Below the pieces are notes generated by a model. That model saw only the letters and a list, made by a program, of their open reading frames with translations, searched no databases and had not been told where the DNA came from. DNA of 64,000 nt from Salinicola lusitanus (lineage in GTDB: Bacteria > Pseudomonadota > Gammaproteobacteria > Pseudomonadales > Halomonadaceae), in contig NZ_PZJM01000006.1 in the NCBI RefSeq assembly GCF_003206045.1, positions 116,779 to 180,778 of the forward strand. Reading direction: 5' to 3'. Numbering within the stretch: position 1 is the stretch's first letter; each line of letters begins with the position of its first letter. This document shows, piece by piece, positions 8,252 through 16,899 of the stretch. Both the position numbers and the translations under genes were made by a program.

Positions 8252-9052
8252 ATGTCCCAGTACCTGATCGCCAGCGATCTCGACAACACCCTGTTGAATG
8301 CCGAGCATCGCGTCGATGCCCTGACCCGCGACACGTTGCGTACGTTGTCGGCTCGGGGCCACGTGATCGCGCTGGCCTCCGGTCGGCATTACCACGATAT
8401 TGCGGCGATCCGGCGCCAACTGGACATCCCCGCCTGGATCATCAGCAGCAACGGTGCCCACGTGCATGACGCCGAGGATGGTGTCGTCAGCGACACGCTG
8501 GTGCCCACGGCGCTGGTCAGGGCCCTGGTGGATCTGCCGCGACCGGCGTCGGTCAGGCTCAATCTCTATACTCGCGATCGCTGGTTGATCGACGCCGAAG
8601 CGCCCGAGCTGCTACCGCTGCATGCGATGACCGGCTTCACCTACCAGGTCGACGAGATGGACGATCTGGACAACGAGCATGTCGGCAAGGTGCTCTACAT
8701 CGGCGAGCCGGCGCTGCTGAAGCCACTGGAACTCACCCTGAGGGAGCGTCACGGCGAGGCGCTGCACATCACCTATTCGGCGGCCAACTCCCTTGAGATC
8801 ATGCAGCGGGGGGTGAACAAGGCGACGGCCCTGAGTCGGGCGCTCAAGGCACTCGATCTCCCGACCGAGAGAGCGCTGGCGTTCGGCGACAATTTCAACG
8901 ATGTCGAGATGCTGACCCTCGCCGGCCACGCCTATGTGGTTTCCAATGCCCATCCGGCAGTGATCGATCAGCTCCCCCACGCCACCACCATCGGCGCCCA
9001 TCACGAGTCGGCGGTGGCGCATGCGCTGCGGGAGTTCTTCGCGCTCGAGTGA
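8252..9052 (+). CDS. Cof-type HAD-IIB phosphatase
   Basis: A 266-residue cytoplasmic sugar-phosphate phosphatase of the Cof/YidA class. It shows HAD motif I (ASDLDNTLLN, two aspartates), motif II in ALASGRHYHDI, the lysine of GVNKATALSRAL and motif IV FGDNFNDVEML; the cap between follows the IIB pattern. The ribosome site is GAGGAG. It lies 231 bases after nagE on the same strand, so it may remove phosphate from excess GlcNAc-6-P or GlcN-6-P; this substrate is inferred from position only. Members of this family usually have broad activity. Confidence 0.88.
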   Translation: MSQYLIASDLDNTLLNAEHRVDALTRDTLRTLSARGHVIALASGRHYHDIAAIRRQLDIPAWIISSNGAHVHDAEDGVVSDTLVPTALVRALVDLPRPASVRLNLYTRDRWLIDAEAPELLPLHAMTGFTYQVDEMDDLDNEHVGKVLYIGEPALLKPLELTLRERHGEALHITYSAANSLEIMQRGVNKATALSRALKALDLPTERALAFGDNFNDVEMLTLAGHAYVVSNAHPAVIDQLPHATTIGAHHESAVAHALREFFALE

Positions 9053-9069
9053 GGGTGCGACGGCGGGCT

Positions 9070-10110
9070 TCAGCGCGGCTCCGCGCGATCGTCGAGCCTG
9101 CGCAGTTGCTGCCAGACCTCGCGGCGGAGGTCGGCCAGCCTTGGCTGTTCGTCCCCCTCGAACGCGATCGGTCGAATCGTGCGCATGGCGCGCAGTCCCA
9201 GGCGCGCGGTCAGCAGTCCGGCACCGAGACCCTGCCCGGCGCGGGTGGACAGCTTCGCCGCCAGGTTCATCGACAGCAGATCCATGCCGGCGTCGCTGAT
9301 CATTTCGCTGGCCCCGGCGAAGGCCATGTTGCGCAGCACTTCCCTGAACAGCCGCAAACGGCTGGCATAGCCGAGCTGCAGGCCGTAGAGCGCGGCGATG
9401 CGGTCGAGCATGGCGATGTTGCGCCAGGCCATCAAGGACATGTCGACCAGTGTCAACGGGCTGACCGCGACCATCACGGCGGTTTCCCCGGACATCCGCG
9501 TCACCAGCCGTCGTGCCGCCCGGTCGCGCGGGTGAAGGAGATAGTGGGCGACCAGCTGGCGGGTCTCCTGGGGGGTGTGATGCGACTGGTGAGCGTCGAG
9601 AAAGGATTGCCACTGGGGGTGATCCCTGGACAGGCCCATCTGTTCGCGAAGCTCTCCGGCCAGCGTCAGCGGGTCCGAGTGGGTGGGCGAGGTATCGTCG
9701 ACCCACTCCTCGTCGAGTTGCCGGCGCAGCCGGGCGTGCCGGCGTAGCTTGCGCAGCCGCCAGAGCTCACCGAACAGCGCCTTGGCGCCCAGGCCGACGG
9801 CGGTCAGACCGATCAGGCTCCAGGCACCGGCAAGCCAGTCGCCGCCGAGCGTGGAGAGGTAGAGCGTGTGGGCGGCCTCTATCGTGCCGAGGCCGAGTGC
9901 GCCACCGAGGACGATCATCAATCCCCAACGCCGCTTGCGGGGTGGCGCGATCGCGGCATCGATGGCGGCGGCGTCGGAGGTTTCGTCCTGAGTGTACGGA
10001 TCGCTTGCCTGGGTGGGCGGATAGTGCCGCGCGCCCTGAACCGAGGCGGGCTCCCCCGGAGCGGGGGCATCGTCGAAGGTGAAGCGCTGTCCGGGCCGAG
10101 GATCGCTCAT
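9070..10110 (-). CDS. ycjF: YcjF-like inner-membrane protein (DUF697/TIGR01620)
   Basis: A 346-residue protein of unknown biochemical role that pairs with YcjX across proteobacteria. An acidic, proline-rich N-terminus (~70 residues) leads to two membrane segments (WGLMIVLGGALGLGTIEA and WSLIGLTAVGLGAKALFG). The C-terminal DUF697 region contains TAVMVAVSPLTLVDMSLMAWRN and later hydrophobic stretches. The frame is open to 10134, but the ATG at 10110 overlaps the ycjX stop as ATGA, the usual sign of coupling. Family members answer to envelope stress in enterics; nothing here shows how this copy is regulated. Confidence 0.87.
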   Translation of the reverse strand: MSDPRPGQRFTFDDAPAPGEPASVQGARHYPPTQASDPYTQDETSDAAAIDAAIAPPRKRRWGLMIVLGGALGLGTIEAAHTLYLSTLGGDWLAGAWSLIGLTAVGLGAKALFGELWRLRKLRRHARLRRQLDEEWVDDTSPTHSDPLTLAGELREQMGLSRDHPQWQSFLDAHQSHHTPQETRQLVAHYLLHPRDRAARRLVTRMSGETAVMVAVSPLTLVDMSLMAWRNIAMLDRIAALYGLQLGYASRLRLFREVLRNMAFAGASEMISDAGMDLLSMNLAAKLSTRAGQGLGAGLLTARLGLRAMRTIRPIAFEGDEQPRLADLRREVWQQLRRLDDRAEPR

Positions 10111-11498
10111 CGCAGTTTGTCTCCCATCAGCCACTCCAGGGCGGCATCCATGCGGATGTGAGGTAGCGCCTGGGACCGGCAGGGCACCGGTCGAAAGGCG
10201 GTGAAGTCGAATCCCTGGCGCTGCCAGAACTCTTTCTCGGGGAGCCTGTCTGGCACGTCGCCGGGGTAGAGCAGCAATGGCTCTCCGTCGAGACCGTGAC
10301 CGCGCAGCGCCGGCTGTCGCTGGCCGTCGGTCTCTATCTCTCGGGTCTCGGTGGCGCGTATCGAGGCCAGGGAGAACGCCCGCACCGGTACGTCCGCGTA
10401 GCGCAGGTCCTTGATCGGTTCGGCCAGCAGCGATTCGAGCAGCGCCACCAGGTTGGCATGCTGATCCGGCGTGACGTGGTCCGCCTTGGTGGCGGCGATC
10501 GCCAGGCGGTCGATACGCGGCGAGAACAGCCGGTTGATCAGGCTGCGCTTGCCGTAGTCGAAGCTCCGCATCAGGGTCGCCAGCGCCTCGGAGAGATCCT
10601 CGAAGCGCTCCGGGCCGGCGTTGAGCGCGCCAAGCACGTCGACCAGTACGATCTGGCGGTCGAAGCGGCGGAAATGCTCGCGATAGAAGGGCTTGACCAC
10701 ATGCTGCTGATAGAAGCGAAAGCGCTTCTTCAGCGTCTGATACAGGCTGCCGGCAGGTAGCGCTTCGAGTGTCCGGCGATCTGGCTCCCCGACACCGGGT
10801 AGCGGAAAGAACTGCAGCACCGGGGCTCCCTGCAGGTCGCCGGGAAGCAGGAAACGGCCCGGTTGCAGGTGGGAAAAGCCGGCTTCTCGTGCGCTTCTCA
10901 AGGAGGTCGCGTAGAGGTCGGCCAGTTCGGCCAGGCGGGATTCGTCCACCTCCTCGTCGGGGCGATGTCGAGCGACCGCCGTTCGCCAGGCTTCGGCATG
11001 CCGCTGGCGCTCCGGCCCGGTTCGTCGGAGCTGGCTTTCACTCCAGCTGAGAAAGTCGTGCTCGAGCAGCGGCAGATCCAGCAGCCACTCGCCCGGATAG
11101 TCGATCAGGTCCAGGGTCAGCGTCGCCGTGTCGCCAAGCAGGCCGCGTACGCGTCGGGTCTTGTAGCGCAACTGCAGGCGCAGTTCGCTGATGCCGCGCG
11201 TCGGTTCGGGCCAGCGGGGCGGCGTCGATTCGAGCGAGGCGATCGCTTCGTCGTAGGGAAAACGAGGGATCCCGAGATCCGGCTGCGAAATCCGCTGCGC
11301 GCCGAGCAGGCGCTCCTCCCGGGCGGACTTGAGCAGGTCGAGACGCGCATCGATACCGGCATGGCGCAACTGGTTGACCAGCGAGGTCAAGAACGCCGTC
11401 TTGCCGGCGCGGGAGAGTCCGGTGACGGCCAGTCGCAGTTGGCGGTCCCGGCCGCGATCGAGCAGATTCCGAAGGTCGTGAGTCAGGTGTCGGGGCAT
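10107..11498 (-). CDS. ycjX: YcjX-like P-loop nucleotide-binding protein (DUF463)
   Basis: A 463-residue protein with a Walker A loop near the N-terminus (LAVTGLSRAGKTAFLTSL) and YPGEWLLDLPLL in the position of a Walker B/G3-like segment. RLAIAATKADHVTPDQ resembles the base-recognition motif of GTPases. The family is stress-associated and its cellular task is unknown. It forms a two-gene operon with ycjF, sharing four bases. The start lies 145 bases upstream of the symporter terminator region. Confidence 0.9.
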   Translation of the reverse strand: MPRHLTHDLRNLLDRGRDRQLRLAVTGLSRAGKTAFLTSLVNQLRHAGIDARLDLLKSAREERLLGAQRISQPDLGIPRFPYDEAIASLESTPPRWPEPTRGISELRLQLRYKTRRVRGLLGDTATLTLDLIDYPGEWLLDLPLLEHDFLSWSESQLRRTGPERQRHAEAWRTAVARHRPDEEVDESRLAELADLYATSLRSAREAGFSHLQPGRFLLPGDLQGAPVLQFFPLPGVGEPDRRTLEALPAGSLYQTLKKRFRFYQQHVVKPFYREHFRRFDRQIVLVDVLGALNAGPERFEDLSEALATLMRSFDYGKRSLINRLFSPRIDRLAIAATKADHVTPDQHANLVALLESLLAEPIKDLRYADVPVRAFSLASIRATETREIETDGQRQPALRGHGLDGEPLLLYPGDVPDRLPEKEFWQRQGFDFTAFRPVPCRSQALPHIRMDAALEWLMGDKLR

Positions 11499-11602
11499 CG
11501 CCTCTATTTCCGAAGAAACCAGTCCGCATGGTAAACGATATCGGCGGTGGTCAGTGACCCCCCGGGCAGGGAGGGCGACCGCTGACCAAGGCCGGAAACG
11601 AC

Positions 11603-11629
11603 GACGCCTCGCGCGAGAGGCGAGGCGTC
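11603..11629 (-). terminator. Hairpin after the symporter gene
   Basis: A perfect ten-base stem (GACGCCTCGC and GCGAGGCGTC) with a seven-base loop, 29 bases past the symporter stop. On the minus strand it is followed only by GTCGTTTCC, so its T tract is weak. Confidence 0.45.
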
Positions 11630-11657
11630 GGTCGGGTCGGGTTCGCCCCCGGTCGCG

Positions 11658-13253
11658 TCAACCGGCGAAGGCGAAGTAGATCGCGAAGACCAGGATCAGC
11701 AGTACGATCGCTATCGGTACCGCCCCCTTCCAGGGCGTGAGATCGACCGCCTTGGCGTCCTCGTGCACCCAGGCCTCGCGGCGTGGCGCGATCTTGCCGA
11801 TCAGTAGCATGCCGAGCACCAGTACCACGAAGACGCCGGCCACGAAGTGATACTGGTTGGTGATCTCCAGGATACCGTTGAACGGTGGCACGAAGTAGCC
11901 GGCCGCAATCAGCACGATGCCGCCGACCAGCCCGAAGATGGCAGCGGACTCCGGCACCCGCTTGGTCAGCAGGCCCACGATCACCACCGCCAGGATCGGG
12001 ATGAAGTAGATCGCATTCATCGTTTGCAGGTAGTCGAAGAGACTGTCCTGGCCGGCCAGCAGCGGGGCGATCACCATGGCCGCGACGGCCATGACCCAAC
12101 CGAAGGTCTTGCCGGCGTTGACCACCTGCTGCTCGCTCGCTTCCTTCTTGAATATCCCTTTGTAGATACCCAGGCTGAACAGCGTCGTGGTGCTGTTCAG
12201 GGCCGAATTGAACGACGACAGGATCGCACCGACCATGACGGCGGCAAAGAAGCCGGTCAGCCACGGCGGCAGCAGGTGGAAGACCAGATAGCCATAGGCC
12301 TGGTCGCCAGCGATGCCCTCATCGGCGTAGAGCTGGTAGGCGATGATGCCGGGCAGCACCAGGTAGAGCGGTCCGAGGAGCTTGAGGAAGCCGGTCAGCA
12401 GGACGCCTTTCTGGCCTTCGGAGAGACTCCTGGCGGCAAAGGTCCGCTGAATGATCTGCTGGTTGGTGGACCAGTAGAACAGATTGATCAGGAACACGCC
12501 GGTGAACAGTGTCGGCCAGGGAACCTGCTGGTCCGGGCGACCCAGGGAGTTGAGGCGGTCCGGCTGGGCCTGCTGAATGGCCTGCCAACCGGCGGCGATG
12601 CCGTTGCCGTCTCCCGCGGCATTGAGACCGAGATAGACGATCAGGAAGCCGCCGACCAGCAGGCCGATGGCATTGATGGTATCGGAGACGGCGACCGTTC
12701 GCAGACCGCCGAACAGGGCGTAGATCGCGCCGATGATGCCGACAACCCACACGGTCAGCCACAGCAGCGTGGTGCTGGACTCGATGCCCGTCAGCACCGG
12801 CAGGTCAAGCATCCCCTGCAGACCCACTGCGCCGGAGTAGAGAATGATCGGCAGCAGGATGACGGCATAGGCGACCAGAAAGATGACGTTGCAGATCAGT
12901 TGCGTGGTCGGGCCGAAACGTTCCTGCAGCAACTGCGGGACGGTGGCTATCCCGCTGCGCAGGAACCGCGGCAGGAAGAACAGCGCCAGCAGCACCAGAG
13001 CGACGACGGCAACGACTTCCCAGGCCATGACGCTCAGGCCGTCGGAGAAGGCCGCGCCATTGAGACCGACCATCTGCTCGGTGGAGAGGTTGGTCATCAA
13101 CAGCGAGCCCGCGATCAGCGGGAAGCTCAGGCTGCGACCGGCGAGAAAGTAGCCCCGCGTATTGCTGAGATCGTCACGGTGAGTGATACGCCACGTGATC
13201 AAGGCGACCAATCCCGTAAAGAAGAGGAACGAGATCAGAGTCCATGCATGCAT
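11658..13253 (-). CDS. Sodium:solute symporter (SSS/SGLT-type, YidK-like)
   Basis: A 531-residue inner-membrane transporter with about 14 hydrophobic segments. GYFLAGRSL, AGSLLMTNLSTEQMVGLNG, ATVPQLLQERFGP, ALFGGLRTVAVSDTINAIG and GAILSSFNSALNSTTTLFS are SSS-family signatures, the last near the second sodium site. The NLSTEQMVGLNG block resembles sugar-type SGLT/YidK members more than proline or pantothenate carriers, so a sugar or related polyol is likely; the substrate is not determinable here. The open frame runs 35 codons further up, but the ATG at 13253 follows AGGACACC and begins the first membrane helix. It is transcribed alone. Confidence 0.87.
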   Translation of the reverse strand: MHAWTLISFLFFTGLVALITWRITHRDDLSNTRGYFLAGRSLSFPLIAGSLLMTNLSTEQMVGLNGAAFSDGLSVMAWEVVAVVALVLLALFFLPRFLRSGIATVPQLLQERFGPTTQLICNVIFLVAYAVILLPIILYSGAVGLQGMLDLPVLTGIESSTTLLWLTVWVVGIIGAIYALFGGLRTVAVSDTINAIGLLVGGFLIVYLGLNAAGDGNGIAAGWQAIQQAQPDRLNSLGRPDQQVPWPTLFTGVFLINLFYWSTNQQIIQRTFAARSLSEGQKGVLLTGFLKLLGPLYLVLPGIIAYQLYADEGIAGDQAYGYLVFHLLPPWLTGFFAAVMVGAILSSFNSALNSTTTLFSLGIYKGIFKKEASEQQVVNAGKTFGWVMAVAAMVIAPLLAGQDSLFDYLQTMNAIYFIPILAVVIVGLLTKRVPESAAIFGLVGGIVLIAAGYFVPPFNGILEITNQYHFVAGVFVVLVLGMLLIGKIAPRREAWVHEDAKAVDLTPWKGAVPIAIVLLILVFAIYFAFAG

Positions 13254-13460
13254 AGAGGTGTCCTGGTTGAATGCATCCCGGTGGCGGCTCACGAAGGAGG
13301 CTGCCGCCACGTTACCCCGGCAGTGTTGGGCAACGGGCGGCGAATCGCCATTCTCCATTTGTCTGACATAGCTCGTTAAATGTGTAGGCGTTTGGAGGTT
13401 CGACCGGCGCGGCTTGGCATCGGAGGTCCGTTCATCGTCGCGGCAGGGCGAGCGTCGCGC

Positions 13461-15017
13461 TCAATCGTCGATGGGGAGTTCGCTGGTCGTCAGGCTGCGG
13501 TGGCAGCGAGGCTCGAGAGAGACCACGTAATGGCCTTCGAATCGGTAGAGCGTATACCAGGCTCGCCGGACCAGCGGAGGCAGGCTCTGGCAGCGGGACT
13601 CGAAATCGCTCCGCAAGGCCGTGTCGCTGCTGAGCTCGAAGCCCGCGGACAAGCCTCTACGATAGAGCTCCTGGTAGCCCCACCAGTAGCCATTGTCGAG
13701 ATAGGGCTGGATCAGCTCGCCGATCATCGGGTGCGAGGCGATCGCGTTGCGGGTGGTCCGGGAGTAGGGCAGCGCCCCGTCGATGACCAGTGGCGCGGCC
13801 GAGGGCTGCACGGCGAGATCATCGATCAGCGTCATGGAGACGTGATCGGCGAACAGCGCCTGCTGTCTCTGGGCGTTGCCGTAGGCGTAGGTCAGGGTGA
13901 GGGGCGTACCGAGCGCGATCACCAGCAGCGGCCAGCCTATCGTCACGTCGTTGAACAGCCGCCAGCGGGAACGTCCCAGCCAGTGCAGCGTGCAGAAGAG
14001 CAGTCCGGCATAGACCGCGCCGAATCCCATCATCACTCTTGGCCGCCAGATAGGGTCGGCCAGAACGGATAGAAAGCCGAGCCCGCCCAGCGGCAGGCTG
14101 ATCGTGACCAGACACATGACCGCCAGCCCCGCAAGATTGCGATGGCGCCATGCCGTGATCCACAACCCCGTCACGGTCACCACAGCCAGCGTCATCACCA
14201 GCCACCATGTCGGGGTGCCCAGAGTCATGGCGGCGTAGTGCCAGAATCGCCATGTCTGTTCGACCAGGTGGCCGGGGAGCTGGTCGAGGGGAACCAGTTG
14301 GCTGTGCTTGACGCTGTAATCGCCGGCGATCAGCCATATCGAGACGGCCTTCGAGATCACCAGCGCCGTCACGCCGATCGCCAGCGCCTCCAGATGACGG
14401 GGCCAATCCGGACGACCCCGCAGGGAAACGCTCAAGGCGACATGGAAGGCAAGCATCACGAAATAGACATTGGCAGCCGGCTGGTAGAAGAGCAGAGATG
14501 CCAGAATGCCGCCACCACCGGCCAGCCAGCGAAATCTTGCCTGCCAGTCGTGATGCTGACGCGGGTCCAGCGCCCAGGCGATACCGGCGATGGCACAGGC
14601 CAGCGAGAGCGCCATGGGGAGCGCATCGAAATGGTAGGAGAGGTTTTGTAGGAAAAACGGCTGTACGACGAGAATCAGCATCGCAAGCCAGGCGTGACCG
14701 CTACCGAAGGCCAGCAGGCGCCGCCGCCACAGGAGAATGGCCGCGGCGACTGCGGCCAGGCCCAGCCAGAGCGGCAGCGGCGCGAGGTCCGCGAGGCGAG
14801 GGCCACCGTTGAGCACCAGGACGACGAGACTGGAGAGCGGCCGACCGTTGGAAACCCAGCCCATCTCGCCGTGGAAACTGCGCCAGATGTCGTCCCGGTA
14901 GAGCCGGTCGGCCTGGAGCAGGGGGTAGCTGAAAATGACGAGATACGCCATCATGCCCAGCCAAAGGCGTGGCCCGGTCGTCGCGGCCCCTTGATCGGAG
15001 TTCGAATCCATGGGCAT
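13461..15017 (-). CDS. GtrII-like membrane glucosyltransferase
   Basis: A 518-residue polytopic protein with about ten membrane segments and a soluble C-terminal ~130 residues. DRLYRDDIWRSFHG in the first periplasmic loop carries the adjacent aspartates typical of GT-C enzymes, and GWVSNGRPLSSLV follows as in GtrII (pfam14264) proteins. These transfer glucose from a polyprenyl carrier onto an outer glycan such as O-antigen. GtrA/GtrB carrier-loading genes are not nearby. It is divergent from opgGH, so periplasmic glucan modification is another possibility. Start at 15017, or the ATG at 15011; ribosome sites do not decide. Confidence 0.72.
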   Translation of the reverse strand: MPMDSNSDQGAATTGPRLWLGMMAYLVIFSYPLLQADRLYRDDIWRSFHGEMGWVSNGRPLSSLVVLVLNGGPRLADLAPLPLWLGLAAVAAAILLWRRRLLAFGSGHAWLAMLILVVQPFFLQNLSYHFDALPMALSLACAIAGIAWALDPRQHHDWQARFRWLAGGGGILASLLFYQPAANVYFVMLAFHVALSVSLRGRPDWPRHLEALAIGVTALVISKAVSIWLIAGDYSVKHSQLVPLDQLPGHLVEQTWRFWHYAAMTLGTPTWWLVMTLAVVTVTGLWITAWRHRNLAGLAVMCLVTISLPLGGLGFLSVLADPIWRPRVMMGFGAVYAGLLFCTLHWLGRSRWRLFNDVTIGWPLLVIALGTPLTLTYAYGNAQRQQALFADHVSMTLIDDLAVQPSAAPLVIDGALPYSRTTRNAIASHPMIGELIQPYLDNGYWWGYQELYRRGLSAGFELSSDTALRSDFESRCQSLPPLVRRAWYTLYRFEGHYVVSLEPRCHRSLTTSELPIDD

Positions 15018-15309
15018 GCAGCGGTCTCATCCGTCGGTGAACCGGGGGCGCTATTCAGTCAGGCAGTCGTGGGCCGATAACGAGGTCTTCCCGTACCCGA
15101 AGTGTAGCGTATGCTAGACTGCGGCGGTACGGAGCAAGGAGGCTTCGCTATCTCGTCGTCCTTCATCGTGAGTTGCGCCCGCTGCTGGCATGCCTTGCAG
15201 CGTGGCTTTTTCGGCTCGGCATGACTGACCGTTTTTTTATGGTATCGGCATGCACGGCCTAGAACGCCCCGAGCTCGTTGATATCGGCCAAGATAGTTAT
15301 GACAGGAGT
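15018..15309. other. Divergent intergenic region between the GtrII-like gene and opgGH
   Basis: Nearly 300 bases without a convincing gene. It contains a possible -10 (TATGCT, 15110-15115) on the plus strand with no clear -35, a hairpin with trailing T5 (15180-15211, listed separately) and a run of seven T (15232-15238). Both flanking genes must be driven from here. Confidence 0.6.
15180..15211 (+). promoter_or_regulatory. Terminator-like hairpin in the opgG leader
   Basis: Stem CGCTGC/GCAGCG (15180-15185 and 15197-15202) closes an 11-base loop holding the palindrome GGCATGCC, then TGGC and five T (15207-15211). It lies about 100 bases before opgG. If transcription begins near 15120 it could act as an attenuator; otherwise it is a stray hairpin. 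Confidence 0.35.
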
Positions 15310-16899
15310 ATGAGTGTGAGTGCATCGATCCGGCGGAGTAACCTTGAAAAACGCAAGGCGCTTCTTCCGGTGGTAGCCCTGACCGGGTTGCTACTCAGCG
15401 GTATCGCCCAAAATGTATTGGCTTTTGGTTTCGATGACGTCGCGAAGAAAGCCGAGGACCTTTCACAGAAGGGTTACAGCGAACCCGAACAGAATCTGCC
15501 GGAGGCGCTGAGCAATCTGGATTATGGCCAGTACGAGCAGATCCAGTACAAACGTGATCGTGATGTCTGGAGTGGTGACGGGGTGCCCTTCACCCTGAGC
15601 TTCTTCCATGAGGGCATGCATTACAGCAGCGCCATTCAACTCCACAGCGTCGATGATCAAGGCGTGCACGATTTCGCCTACAATCCCGACGACTTTACCT
15701 TCGGCAATCTGGACCTTCCGGACAGTGCCAAGAACGACGACGATCTTGGCATCGCGGGTTTCAAGGTCAACTACGCCCTCAACCAGGTCGATCGCAAAGA
15801 CGAGACGATGGTGTTCCTCGGCGCGAGCTACTTCCGCGTCGTCGGCAAGAACCAGGTCTATGGGGTCTCCGGTCGGGGGCTCGCGGTCGATACCGGGCTC
15901 TCCTCCGGCGAAGAGTTCCCCCGTTTCAAGGAGTTCTGGATCGTCAAGCCGAGCAAGACGAGCCAGTACCTGACGATCTTCGCGCTTCTCGATTCTCCCA
16001 GCCTGACCGGGGCCTATCGCTTCGTGCTGCGCCCGGGCGCGGATACCGTCGTCGATGTCAAGTCACGCATCTTCCTGCGTCGTCCGGTGGAAAAATTGGG
16101 CGTGGCACCGCTGACCAGCATGTATCTGTTCGGTCCCGAGCAGCCTTCATCGACATTGAACTACCGGCCTGCCATCCACGACTCCAATGGTCTGCTTGTC
16201 AGCGACTCCCAGAACGGCTGGACCTGGCGGCCTCTGGCCAATCCGGCGAAGCTGATGATCAACGAACAGGCCACGCCGCGCCTGCGGGGCTACGGCCTGA
16301 TGCAGCGGGACCACCAGTTCGACAGCTACCAGGATCTGGACAGCCGTTATGACTTGCGCCCGAGCGCCTGGGTCGAGCCGCAGAACGAGTGGGGCGCCGG
16401 CAAGATCGAGCTGATCCAGATCCCGACTCCCAACGAGACCAACGACAACATCGTCTCGATGTGGCTGCCGGAGACTGCGCCGCAGCCGGGTACGCCGTTG
16501 GATTACGACTACCGCTTCACCGTGACCAAGGACGAGAGCCGCTACGTCGATCCCTCGCTGGCCTGGGTCGAGCAGACTCGCCGTTCCCGTGGCGAAGTGC
16601 GTAAGGACAACCTGGTCAGAGAAGCCGACGGTTCACTGGCATTCGTGCTGGATTTCAACGGTCCCTCGCTGTCAGGTCTCGGTGACGACGCCAACATCAG
16701 CGTGCAGGCGAGTGTCGGCGACAACGGTGAACTGGTGGATAGCCATGCCGAGCGCAATACGGCCACGGGAGGCTGGCGCGTCTTCGTCAAGATCAAGCGC
16801 AGCGACAACAACCAGCCGCTGGACATTCGCGCCTATCTGAACCAGGGCGAGAAGCGGGTTTCCGAAACCTGGTATTACCGGTTGCCCGCCAATGGCTGA
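15310..16899 (+). CDS. opgG: Periplasmic glucan biosynthesis protein OpgG (MdoG)
   Basis: A 529-residue periplasmic protein needed to build or branch osmoregulated periplasmic glucans. A signal peptide ([23 protein letters not shown]) precedes a mature start at [15 protein letters not shown]. Typical OpgG blocks include [54 protein letters not shown] and [17 protein letters not shown]. The frame opens at 15250. AGGAG (15304-15308) is only one base from the ATG at 15310 and seven from the in-frame GTG at 15316, so the GTG may be the true start. The stop overlaps opgH by eight bases. Confidence 0.94.
   Translation: MSVSASIRRSNLEKRKALLPVVALTGLLLSGIAQNVLAFGFDDVAKKAEDLSQKGYSEPEQNLPEALSNLDYGQYEQIQYKRDRDVWSGDGVPFTLSFFHEGMHYSSAIQLHSVDDQGVHDFAYNPDDFTFGNLDLPDSAKNDDDLGIAGFKVNYALNQVDRKDETMVFLGASYFRVVGKNQVYGVSGRGLAVDTGLSSGEEFPRFKEFWIVKPSKTSQYLTIFALLDSPSLTGAYRFVLRPGADTVVDVKSRIFLRRPVEKLGVAPLTSMYLFGPEQPSSTLNYRPAIHDSNGLLVSDSQNGWTWRPLANPAKLMINEQATPRLRGYGLMQRDHQFDSYQDLDSRYDLRPSAWVEPQNEWGAGKIELIQIPTPNETNDNIVSMWLPETAPQPGTPLDYDYRFTVTKDESRYVDPSLAWVEQTRRSRGEVRKDNLVREADGSLAFVLDFNGPSLSGLGDDANISVQASVGDNGELVDSHAERNTATGGWRVFVKIKRSDNNQPLDIRAYLNQGEKRVSETWYYRLPANG

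Noticed and set aside
8043..8267. 74-codon open frame across the 46-base repeat
   Set aside because: The repeat is not a multiple of three, no ribosome site is present and the frame runs into the HAD gene's start.
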